Source: Solitalea canadensis DSM 3403
Lineage (GTDB): Bacteria > Bacteroidota > Bacteroidia > Sphingobacteriales > Sphingobacteriaceae
NCBI RefSeq assembly: GCF_000242635.2
Contig: NC_017770.1
Location: 2,492,669-2,556,668 of the forward strand
Reading direction: 5' to 3'
DNA: 64,000 bases
Below the pieces are notes generated by a model that worked only from the letters and a program-made list of their open reading frames with translations, was not told where the DNA came from and did no database searches. Shown here one piece after another: positions 27,269 through 35,670 of this stretch (position 1 is the first letter of the stretch; each line of letters begins with the position of its first letter). Both the position numbers and the translations under genes were made by a program.

Positions 27269-27727
27269 ATGGAAACAGTATTGGAACGTACTTCAAAAGC
27301 TGATCAGGAAATTGCAAAAAAGTCGATTTCCAAAATTCGGAGAATTAATTCCTTAAAAACCAGTATTACTGATACAGGCTTTATCCAGTTTACTTTTCAG
27401 GGAAGTGATGAGCCTTTGTCTATTCCTAAAAAAGCTATGGCATTATTAAATGTAATATTAGATAATATGGCACAAGGTAAATCTATCACCTTACTACCAT
27501 CTGATTCTGAAATAAGTACTCAAGAAGCTGCAGATATTTTAAATATTTCCAGGCCATATCTCGTTAAGCTAATTGAAGATGGTGCAATTCCATTTAAAAA
27601 AGTTGGTACGCACAGAAGACTAAACTTAAATGATGTAATTGAATATGACCTTCGAATGAAAAAGATTAGAGATAAGAAATTGGAAGAGTTGGCAAAATTA
27701 GCGCAAGAAATGAATTTGGGCTATTAA
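27269..27727 (+). CDS. HTH antitoxin-like DNA-binding protein (excisionase-type)
   Basis: 152 aa from ATG 27269. An earlier in-frame start at 27221 would lie inside the promoter. Residues about 87-131 form an excisionase/MerR-type helix-turn-helix (STQEAADILNISRPYLVKLI, then EDGAIPFKKVGTHRRLNLND). The first 85 residues are a separate module that may bind the toxin. The stop is 4 nt before the PIN gene. Together they form a type II toxin-antitoxin pair on the strand opposite to the eCIS genes. The operator repeat fits autoregulation. Confidence 0.83.
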   Translation: METVLERTSKADQEIAKKSISKIRRINSLKTSITDTGFIQFTFQGSDEPLSIPKKAMALLNVILDNMAQGKSITLLPSDSEISTQEAADILNISRPYLVKLIEDGAIPFKKVGTHRRLNLNDVIEYDLRMKKIRDKKLEELAKLAQEMNLGY

Positions 27728-27731
27728 AAGA

Positions 27732-28295
27732 ATGATTGCAATATTAGACGCCAACGTATTATATCCTGCTCCCTTACGTGATTTTTTGATGCATCTGGCA
27801 AACGTGAAGCTTTATCAACCAAAATGGAGTGCTCAAATTCAAGAAGAATGGGTTAGAAATTTATTAATCAAACGACCAGATCTTAATATGAATGGTATTA
27901 AGAGAACAGTTGATTTAATGAATGAAATCTTTCCAGATGCGAACGTAAACGGGTTTGGTAATTTGATAGATGGGCTTGATTTACCAGACCCTGATGATCG
28001 GCATGTACTTGCTGCAGCTATTAAATCAAAGTCAAAATTTATAATTACGCATAATCTTAAAGACTTCCCCAATACCGTACTAAAAGATTTTAATATAACC
28101 ATATTACATCCTGATGACTTCGTTTTAGAATTAATAGAAAATAACGATGTATTGGTAATCGAAGCATTTATGAATCAGGTAAAAAAACTAAAAAATCCCT
28201 CACGAAAAGTTCCTGAAGTTTTAGATACGCTGTATAATCAGGGTTTAAAGAAAACTGTTGAACAGATAAAAGTAAAATTGAAAATTTTCGATTAA
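27732..28295 (+). CDS. PIN-domain ribonuclease (toxin of HTH/PIN pair)
   Basis: 187 aa. PIN-domain acidic residues are visible: D6 in ILDANVLYP, E38/E39 in QIQEEWVRN, D86/D88/D89 in LPDPDDRHVLAAAI, and D111 in THNLKDFP. PIN toxins of the VapC type cut tRNA or rRNA with Mg2+. The C-terminal 60 residues extend past the usual 130-140-residue VapC core and are helical. It is paired with the HTH gene 4 nt upstream and converges with the DUF4157 gene at 28398; the 102-bp gap between has no obvious terminator. Confidence 0.85.
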   Translation: MIAILDANVLYPAPLRDFLMHLANVKLYQPKWSAQIQEEWVRNLLIKRPDLNMNGIKRTVDLMNEIFPDANVNGFGNLIDGLDLPDPDDRHVLAAAIKSKSKFIITHNLKDFPNTVLKDFNITILHPDDFVLELIENNDVLVIEAFMNQVKKLKNPSRKVPEVLDTLYNQGLKKTVEQIKVKLKIFD

Positions 28296-28397
28296 TATAC
28301 TTCTATATCAAGTAAACACCTGTAACACCTAGTAGCATTTATAAAAATGGCCCTATCGAAACCTTAATGAGAAAAGTCTCGGATAGACTGTTCTATA

Positions 28398-29846
28398 TTA
28401 TTTAAAACCACTACTTTTAAAATACTGATAAAGCTTTAGGTTCTTTTTCTTCAATAAATCAGGATTCAATTTATAAATTGCAAATGCCTCGGCAAATGCT
28501 TCGCGTTCATTTTTCTTTGAGTAAGGTGTTAACGGAGGTTTACCTTTTACCAGTTTCACAAACTCAGATTCAACCGAAGGATTTTTGTTGTACGCTGCTT
28601 CAGCTTTATCATGAATACGTTTTAATTCATCCAGTTTTGGCTTCATACCTTTTTGTTTGTCGGCAGAGGCTTTATCAAATTCTTTTTGATACTTATTTTG
28701 GAAATACATAGCCTCCATATATGGCCTCGATCTTGCATACATCATAGCATGACCAATTTCATGTAGTATACAAGGAACTCCCGGTGTTACCCCTGCTTTA
28801 GTTCCTACTGGTGTATCTGAAGTTCCATCAAAACAGAATTTCCAAAATTCAATGGTATATTCATTCCTGATAATGTCTTGAGTGGTAAGCCCTGCCACCA
28901 CCTTGTCACCATCTTCAATCATTACATCACCCTGTTTGATAAATCGATAACCACGCAAGTTGGCAATCTCCGTATCGTTAAGCATAGAAAGCGCTTCCGA
29001 TATCAATACAAGTTCTGATTTCAACCATTTTGCTCCACCGGTTTCAACTTTAATATTATAGGCTGTTTCCAGATCTGGTATTACTCTATCTTTAGTATTA
29101 GCATATTTGAAATAAACACGCTTATCGTTATAACAGAAAAAATAACTCTTACCATCAAAAAACACATCATAGACCTTTCCTTTAATTGGCGTATAACCAT
29201 CTAAAGCGGCAAAATCGTGCTGGTTTTTTACAGATACCCAGGCCTGGCTCCTTACACTTTTATCGGCACAAGCGCGTTGTATACGAGGATTACCAGCTTT
29301 GGTTTGCTGAATCACATGTGTGAGTTCATGAGCTAGCAGTTGTTTACCTGCATCAGTTTGTGGCTGATATTGTCCAGCAGCAAATGCAATATGATTAGCG
29401 TGTGTATAGGCTAAGGCATTAATAGCTGTAGACGATTCATGAGCATTGGAATCATCATGAATATGGACATTACTAAAATCATGGCCAAACCTTGATTCCA
29501 TGAAATCTTTAGTTGGATTATCTAATGATTGTCCAGCGGAATTAATCACCTTAAATGCACCTGAAGAAACTTCGCTAGTGGAATTATGATTGGAGTCCGA
29601 CTTTAATTGTAATTTTCCTCCTTGCTCACAAGAATCACATTTACGTTGAATCTGTGACACTGCGGGTTTAAAGAACGTTTGTGTTGATTCACTATTTCCC
29701 CCTCCCATCACCTTTTCTGCAACGGTATCTGCTTCCTGTTCATCGCTATCATTAGGCTGACTAATGATCGATTTGGACTGCATTCGAGGTTTAAAAAAAA
29801 TCGACCCTTTACTTGGAGCAGAACGAATTAACCTTTGTTTATTCAT
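28398..29846 (-). CDS. DUF4157 eCIS cargo protein with anthrax-lethal-factor-like metalloprotease domain
   Basis: 482 aa. The leader with QPNDSDEQEADTVAEKVM is at 29-47, C70/C73 at IQRKCDSCE, DUF4157 at about 95-182 with HELTH (173-177). The C-terminal about 280 residues are the payload: HEIGHAMMY (H362, E363, H366) is a zinc site, and 80 residues later EAFAEAFAIYKL (E449-E453) matches the helix that supplies the third ligand (Glu) in the ATLF family of anthrax lethal factor. The payload would therefore be a gluzincin protease injected into a target cell. It lies between the PIN pair and the 1,356-aa cargo gene; no immunity gene is seen. Confidence 0.87.
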   Translation of the reverse strand: MNKQRLIRSAPSKGSIFFKPRMQSKSIISQPNDSDEQEADTVAEKVMGGGNSESTQTFFKPAVSQIQRKCDSCEQGGKLQLKSDSNHNSTSEVSSGAFKVINSAGQSLDNPTKDFMESRFGHDFSNVHIHDDSNAHESSTAINALAYTHANHIAFAAGQYQPQTDAGKQLLAHELTHVIQQTKAGNPRIQRACADKSVRSQAWVSVKNQHDFAALDGYTPIKGKVYDVFFDGKSYFFCYNDKRVYFKYANTKDRVIPDLETAYNIKVETGGAKWLKSELVLISEALSMLNDTEIANLRGYRFIKQGDVMIEDGDKVVAGLTTQDIIRNEYTIEFWKFCFDGTSDTPVGTKAGVTPGVPCILHEIGHAMMYARSRPYMEAMYFQNKYQKEFDKASADKQKGMKPKLDELKRIHDKAEAAYNKNPSVESEFVKLVKGKPPLTPYSKKNEREAFAEAFAIYKLNPDLLKKKNLKLYQYFKSSGFK

Positions 29847-29899
29847 TTGTTTCGGATATAAATGAAATTATTGCCTCATTACTGGGTATATCAATTTAA

Positions 29900-32800
29900 C
29901 TACGGAAGTTCTTTTGCTTTGGTATCGCATCGCACTCCTTTTGGAAGCACCGACTCTCTGGTTCCAATTTTTTTCGGTTCGTTATCATCCGAAAAATACT
30001 CAAAGACAAACCGTTGCGAAATGATGTAAAACTGTCGACCACAATGTCCACTACGTGCATTTGCCTGATCTTTAGGACTAGGTTTAGGCGCATCTTTATC
30101 ATCGAAAGGATGTGTATGAACATTTCCCACTATCATACCTGAAGCTCTGATAGCTCCACATGGAATATTGGTTTCTATAACTCCGGTAGCCATATTCAAT
30201 GGTTTACCCATATAAACAGCATCCTCCGGATCGCGATGCAATGTATGATCACGGTCCTTCCAGTAAACAAGAGCAAACTCCCTAGGTTCAAGTCCGCCTT
30301 TGTTGAATGGATCATCGTCAGATAAAAGCAACTCAGTACATGCCCATAGCAAAGCCATTTGTTCCTTTACTCCTGGCTCTTCAATAAGTCTCTTTTCGTC
30401 TTTGGCAGCTATTAATGGAGGTAAGGTAAATCTCAGGAAAGTTCCATTCTGATCGCTTGATAATTTTTTTATAGCTTCTGTATTCAGTATCACTTTTTTA
30501 GCCTGATTTTGCTGATCAAGTTTTTCAAGTCGAAGTCCAAGCGCTTTTGACAAACCATTCAATCCATTTTTTCCAATACCCGGACTATCAATTAATACCG
30601 ATCTGTTTTCTCGTTCATTGTCGATCTCCGAATAAGGCAACATTCGTCCTGTATTGGGGTTTATTCTTACCGTTATGGTAAGCGTATCAAAAACATAACC
30701 CAAACGAGGCATGTCTTTACCTGCCTGATTATTGGCGATTTCTTCCTCGGTGAAAACCTTAAGGGTATCAACAATTTGTTTTATTAACGCCATATATTCA
30801 GGCAAGTCCATTCCTTCACCTCCAGAAGGCGCTTTTCCAGGACCTACCATTGAAACAAACTGTCGGTTCAAATCTATATTTCCTGCGGTTGGGGTCCCAA
30901 ATCTGGCCAATCGGAAGTCTGCAGCTGCATCCGATGTTTCTATGGTTCTAAATACACCATCAATTAAAACATTTTCAACCTCACCCTGATTTAAAGGATC
31001 ATTTTCTGGTAGATCCAAGTTTCCTCTTTTACGTTTAAAATCGACCTTAATATTTTGAGCGATTTCATATACTTTACCTTCCATCGGAATAACAGTGAAC
31101 CGATCTAATGGCCCTCCAAGCCGGCGTGCTACTAACCAGATGGCTATCTTCGTATGATGTTGAAGTGTGTCTAAGAAATTGGCATTAACAATTGGATTAT
31201 CGTTAAAGAAACCAAGCGTTAAAGCAAAGTTGGAATCCATTTGCCAGGTGCTGTTTAATTTTACCTGTCCTTCGGGGTCAGGTCTTTGCATGGCATTCAT
31301 CGACATCCATGGTAATGGTACCTGTGGATTTCCCTTTATTTCTGCTGCTCTTGTGGGCACAGGGAGCTTTTGAACTACTTCATGACCAGTTATGTATTGG
31401 GCAATGGTGAGATCATCAAGTATCGATTGCATAAACCCAATTTCATAATCATTAAATACATTTTCATTACCCACTAATGAAACAGTGGATGATGGCTTAA
31501 TAACGGGTGATGCTTCTGCTGTTTTAATTGTCAGATTTTGATTTAAGGCAGGACCTGTGCTTTTTTTCGGAGCAATCCTGATCGATTCATGTGCACCCTT
31601 CTGTTCCAGGCCAAAATCTGTATTTTGAGGCTTAAACACTGTTTTTTCACGTTTTTTGGCACCTTTAGGCGGACTTAATAATCGGCTGGGTTGTGGAACT
31701 GCTGCACATAAAGGAGGCTCCATCAATTGAAGTGGGTCATCTTCAATTGGCTCTGATACGCCTGTTGATTTACCACTTGGTGATTTTCCGGCACTGGCTT
31801 GAGTACCCAGACAGGCTGAAAATCCTGCTAAAAATACCAGGTGAAGTCCTACCTCATGACGCATTTTTTTATCTTTTCTTAATCGGGAAATCGTTTGCGA
31901 ATTATCATCTTCCAATAAGTTTTTATTGGATGTAAGCACATCATTATTAATTACCGCATGATGAAATGCCATATCTATTAAACGGCCCATAATGCATTCC
32001 AGTGGATTATCTGCACGCAATGATGTATTTGATAATCGTACGGTATTTACGCCAATTCCTTCCTCTACTCCATCAGCATCGACTGTCAATAATTCATCTT
32101 TATCGCCCAACGGAGATTGAATATGTAAACGCGTAACAGCCTGTCGAACAGTTTGAGTGGTTCCACAAGTCCAGAAAGATAAATAAGCATCAGCACCCAG
32201 ATTATATTGTCCCGATAAGAGAATTTTAGCCGCTTCCTTTATCAGCGCGGCCTTTTGTTCAGCTGTTTTTGCTTCCTTAGGTTTATCATTTAAAGGATTT
32301 ATACGACCTTCATCAACGTGTATAACCACCACTCTATTTTGAGAGAAGGCAGTTTCATTATTTCCTTTGGCAAATTTATCTGTAGCCCCAATGCCACTCA
32401 CTTCCTTGATTTGCTCTGACAAAACTCCGGCATTCATCAATTCCCGCGCAACTCGTAAGGCCCGGTGGCATGAAAGTCGTTTATTCGTATCCTTAGTTCC
32501 CTCTTCACTGGCAAATCCATGGATTGTAAATGAGGCACTGGCAGCTTGTTTATGCGCAAATGTTTTAACATTTTTAGCGGTTTCGCCTAAAAAAACATCA
32601 GAACCCGTACAGAAGAAGAAAAATCGCCGTTGCAAACTTGCCTCAGTACCCTCGAGCACCATAGTAGGTTGATCGCAGTCAATATCAGGCTTCACATCGC
32701 CTATGTTTTTAGGCGCATCTTTACAGGCAGGCTCATCGGGGGCTTCCCCAAGTGGTTCCTGGAGATACAAAATTGCAATACGATTTGCTTCCGGTGTATT

Positions 32801-33970
32801 TCCAAATTCTTTAGTCGGACCTTGTGATGCGGTTTCAATTCGTCGGCTTATTTCAGCATCTTGTTCTGTTTTAGATTTGTCCATGCTGTTTCGTCGCATT
32901 GTAGCTGAAAGAGCCTCCAAAATGGTGTTAGCTCTGCGACACGCCAAAACAAAATTATAATCCTTATTCCCCTCTAAACTTGCATAACCATGAATCAGAA
33001 AACGACTCGATTTGAAATTGGTCTCCAAAATTTTATCGAGATCATTTAACTGATTGGGGTCAATAAGCGTGCTTGAATCGGCACAAAAATTAAAACGTTT
33101 CATCGCTTTTGAGCCGATATGTGTACCTATTGGACAAGGCGGATCAGGAAATATAAACCCTTCATTAGTGGGAACTTTAGGGCACTTTGAACTTTTATCA
33201 CCTGAGAAAATATCTGTTTCTGTACCAGGTGTTTCTTTACGTTGAATAGTGCCTAAATCCGTATTGTGTGAAATTTGATGAGTCTGTATTGATGGGTTTT
33301 GCTGCAACACATGGGTTAATTCATGTGCCAATAATCTCTTGCCTGAAACAGTATTCGGCTGATACTTACCTGCAGCAAATACGATATGATTTCCATGTGT
33401 ATAAGCTAATGCATTGATGCCGGCGGACGATTGGTGAGCAATTGAATCATTATGGAGTCGAACATTCCCGAAATCATATCCAAACCTCGGTTCCATAAAT
33501 GCTCTTGTTATGGCATCCAATGGGACGCCTTTTGAGTTAATCACTTCATTTACAACTGAAGGGACAGCCATTCCCGCTTTTACACCCTCTATTCCTTTCA
33601 TTTGTACTTTTCTATCTTCCTCATGACAGTGGGTACATTTTCTTTGTAAAGGAATATCTTTTATAGGATTTGGCTCAAGAGGCTCTGATTCTTCGTTATC
33701 TTCTTTTCGATTCAATTCTTCTTCTTCACACGCAGCACATTTCTTTTGAACAACAAGAGGAGCTGGTTTTGCTGCTACCTCCCTGTTATCAGACATACTC
33801 ATCACTTTTTCGGCGGTTGCATCTGCTTCATGTTCATAAGGGTCATCTACAGGTCCAATTGTCAATTTAGGCTGTAAAATTACGGGAGCAAAGAATGGCT
33901 TTTTTTGCTTACTACTGTTGATTAGTTTAATGCCAGATTTCGCTGATATCGCTGTTATGCAAGTTTGCAT
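29900..33970 (-). CDS. DUF4157 eCIS cargo protein with two OmpA-like domains and a JAMM-like protease domain
   Basis: 1,356 aa, the largest cargo. Leader QPKLTIGPVDDPYEHEAD at 33-50, CxxC pairs at C78/C81 and C112/C115, DUF4157 about 140-226 with HELTH at 216-220. Two OmpA-C-like domains follow at about 285-400 (FNFCADSSTLID, RFLIHGYASLEGNKDYN) and 440-560 (FFFCTGSDVFLG, SFTIHGFASEEGTKDTN); in OmpA this fold binds peptidoglycan. Residues 560-1230 are unassigned. The C-terminus has a JAMM/MPN-like site: H1285-x-H1287-P, then S1298-x2-D1301, in GNVHTHPFDDKDAPKP. JAMM enzymes cleave isopeptide or peptide bonds with zinc. The HxH-to-D spacing is three residues longer than in the classical motif. 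Confidence 0.85.
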   Translation of the reverse strand: MQTCITAISAKSGIKLINSSKQKKPFFAPVILQPKLTIGPVDDPYEHEADATAEKVMSMSDNREVAAKPAPLVVQKKCAACEEEELNRKEDNEESEPLEPNPIKDIPLQRKCTHCHEEDRKVQMKGIEGVKAGMAVPSVVNEVINSKGVPLDAITRAFMEPRFGYDFGNVRLHNDSIAHQSSAGINALAYTHGNHIVFAAGKYQPNTVSGKRLLAHELTHVLQQNPSIQTHQISHNTDLGTIQRKETPGTETDIFSGDKSSKCPKVPTNEGFIFPDPPCPIGTHIGSKAMKRFNFCADSSTLIDPNQLNDLDKILETNFKSSRFLIHGYASLEGNKDYNFVLACRRANTILEALSATMRRNSMDKSKTEQDAEISRRIETASQGPTKEFGNTPEANRIAILYLQEPLGEAPDEPACKDAPKNIGDVKPDIDCDQPTMVLEGTEASLQRRFFFFCTGSDVFLGETAKNVKTFAHKQAASASFTIHGFASEEGTKDTNKRLSCHRALRVARELMNAGVLSEQIKEVSGIGATDKFAKGNNETAFSQNRVVVIHVDEGRINPLNDKPKEAKTAEQKAALIKEAAKILLSGQYNLGADAYLSFWTCGTTQTVRQAVTRLHIQSPLGDKDELLTVDADGVEEGIGVNTVRLSNTSLRADNPLECIMGRLIDMAFHHAVINNDVLTSNKNLLEDDNSQTISRLRKDKKMRHEVGLHLVFLAGFSACLGTQASAGKSPSGKSTGVSEPIEDDPLQLMEPPLCAAVPQPSRLLSPPKGAKKREKTVFKPQNTDFGLEQKGAHESIRIAPKKSTGPALNQNLTIKTAEASPVIKPSSTVSLVGNENVFNDYEIGFMQSILDDLTIAQYITGHEVVQKLPVPTRAAEIKGNPQVPLPWMSMNAMQRPDPEGQVKLNSTWQMDSNFALTLGFFNDNPIVNANFLDTLQHHTKIAIWLVARRLGGPLDRFTVIPMEGKVYEIAQNIKVDFKRKRGNLDLPENDPLNQGEVENVLIDGVFRTIETSDAAADFRLARFGTPTAGNIDLNRQFVSMVGPGKAPSGGEGMDLPEYMALIKQIVDTLKVFTEEEIANNQAGKDMPRLGYVFDTLTITVRINPNTGRMLPYSEIDNERENRSVLIDSPGIGKNGLNGLSKALGLRLEKLDQQNQAKKVILNTEAIKKLSSDQNGTFLRFTLPPLIAAKDEKRLIEEPGVKEQMALLWACTELLLSDDDPFNKGGLEPREFALVYWKDRDHTLHRDPEDAVYMGKPLNMATGVIETNIPCGAIRASGMIVGNVHTHPFDDKDAPKPSPKDQANARSGHCGRQFYIISQRFVFEYFSDDNEPKKIGTRESVLPKGVRCDTKAKELP

Positions 33971-34055
33971 TGCCTCCGTAAGTTTAACAGGTTTATACTT
34001 TGACTAACTGTTATAAATTCAATTCACTCCTTTCATTCATTTCATTTAGGTATTA

Positions 34056-35645
34056 CTAAGCATTTGCAAATACAGTAGCGCAATCTGTTGCATCCAAATC
34101 TTCAGCTGTAGCTGCATTAGTTGGATGCATCAATTTTGTCGTTACTCCCGGAGCATGACCGGGACTATTAAGCAGTATATGTCCAAATTCATGTGCAAGA
34201 GATCGAGGCATAGCCGAATTGCTCACAAATGAAAAATTTAAACGGCTAGCAGCTAATCCGGTTGCACAATACGGAGGAAAACTCATTGCCCTATCTCCAG
34301 TACTTATTGTATCGACATAAAAAACCTTGAAGCGTGAACTGACCCGTGGAGATAATTTTGCAACAAGGCTTGATTCTTCAGCAGAAAGTGCCGCACATGA
34401 ATTGGCTACATTTAACTCCGTATTGCCCTTCAGTATTATATCAGATTCTGCATTGCTTAATGAGAACCCTTTGCCCATTTCAAATTTTACACAACATTGA
34501 TTAAAAACTGTATTTGCATAATCCAAATCAGCCCCCGGATTACGAGTCGAACCCCTGAATGATACAAAATCAACTTTGATGGTTTTAAATGCCGGACATC
34601 CAGTGGTTGCTCCTCTTGATGTTCCCGCGGGAGTTGGTGAATTGGTAAAACGCTGATCAAGCCAGCCCATGGTTGTAGGCCCAACAACTCCATCCCGGTC
34701 TATGCCACTTAACCCTGAAGCCCGCTGAAATGTCTTTACAGCATTTTCTGTTTCCGCACCAAATTTACCGTCGACACCGTAAACAGGTAAAGTCATTCCT
34801 GAATCGATCAGCGCTTGTTGTAAAATTTTTACCGCAGGTCCTTTATCGCCTTTACGTAACAGTTGTTCGTTGTCATATAAGGCTTCTAAAACTATGTTCC
34901 CTTTAAATCGTGCAGCGTTCAAATCATGGCCGTCGCCTATTCTCCGTTGAACAGCTTGTTGTTGACCGGCTCTCTGTTGCACCACATGGGTTAACTCATG
35001 TGCAAGCAATTGTTTTCCTGCATTTGTATCAGGTTGGAATTGACCCGAACCAAACACTACATGATTGGCATGCGTATATGCCTTTGCATTTATTGCCGTT
35101 GAAGATTGATGGGCTAATAAATCATTATGAATTTGAACATTACTGAAATCATAACCAAACCTTGATTCCATAAATGATCGAGTAGCTGCATGCAATGGTT
35201 CTCCTTGCGAATTGATTACCTGGTTGACAATGGAAAGAGCTCCTAAACCTCCTTTAGCACCATCGGCACCTTTCATTTGTAGGTTTCGTTCCTCTTCTTC
35301 ACAGTGGGCACATTTCCGCTGCACGGGAATATCCTTAATGGCAGATAATTCGTCAGCAACTGCAGGGGCTTCATCTTCCTTGCGGTTCAATTCTTCTTCT
35401 TCACAAGCGGCGCATTTTTTTTGGATAACAATAGGTGATGGTTTAGCTTGCAAAACATCCTGCTCAGGCGTGCGCATCACTTTTTCGGCCACTGAATCTG
35501 CTTCACGTTCATAAGGATCATCAACAGGACCAATCGTTAATTTGGGTTGTACGATTACAGGGGCAAAAAACGGCTTGTTTTTTTGCTGATTACTATTGAC
35601 TGTATTTCCAATCTTTTCCGTTATCCCTGTTACGTGAGTTTGCAT
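34056..35645 (-). CDS. DUF4157 eCIS cargo protein with peptidoglycan-binding and metzincin-like domains
   Basis: 529 aa from ATG 35645. An upstream start at 35693 overlaps the tape-measure gene, and MQTHVTGIT matches the start of the 1,356-aa paralogue (MQTCITAIS). Leader at 33-50, CxxC at C78/C81 and C112/C115, DUF4157 about 140-226 with HELTH (216-220). A PG_binding_1 domain follows at about 260-335 (LLRKGDKGPAVKILQQAL, GVDGKFGAETENAVKTFQ). The C-terminus is a zinc protease: HEFGHILLNSPGH (H485, E486, H489, H497) with Met-turn LMHPTN (M506). The third His is eight residues after the second, two more than in classical metzincins. It starts 25 nt after the tape-measure gene and is the first cargo gene. 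Confidence 0.87.
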   Translation of the reverse strand: MQTHVTGITEKIGNTVNSNQQKNKPFFAPVIVQPKLTIGPVDDPYEREADSVAEKVMRTPEQDVLQAKPSPIVIQKKCAACEEEELNRKEDEAPAVADELSAIKDIPVQRKCAHCEEEERNLQMKGADGAKGGLGALSIVNQVINSQGEPLHAATRSFMESRFGYDFSNVQIHNDLLAHQSSTAINAKAYTHANHVVFGSGQFQPDTNAGKQLLAHELTHVVQQRAGQQQAVQRRIGDGHDLNAARFKGNIVLEALYDNEQLLRKGDKGPAVKILQQALIDSGMTLPVYGVDGKFGAETENAVKTFQRASGLSGIDRDGVVGPTTMGWLDQRFTNSPTPAGTSRGATTGCPAFKTIKVDFVSFRGSTRNPGADLDYANTVFNQCCVKFEMGKGFSLSNAESDIILKGNTELNVANSCAALSAEESSLVAKLSPRVSSRFKVFYVDTISTGDRAMSFPPYCATGLAASRLNFSFVSNSAMPRSLAHEFGHILLNSPGHAPGVTTKLMHPTNAATAEDLDATDCATVFANA

Positions 35646-35670
35646 TGCCTGATAAATTAAGCATGATACG

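Noticed and set aside
25570-35645. DUF4157 HELxH motifs as the toxin's active protease site
   Set aside because: HELxH is present in all DUF4157 proteins as part of the shared domain, so it does not distinguish payloads; the C-terminal motifs are the better candidates.
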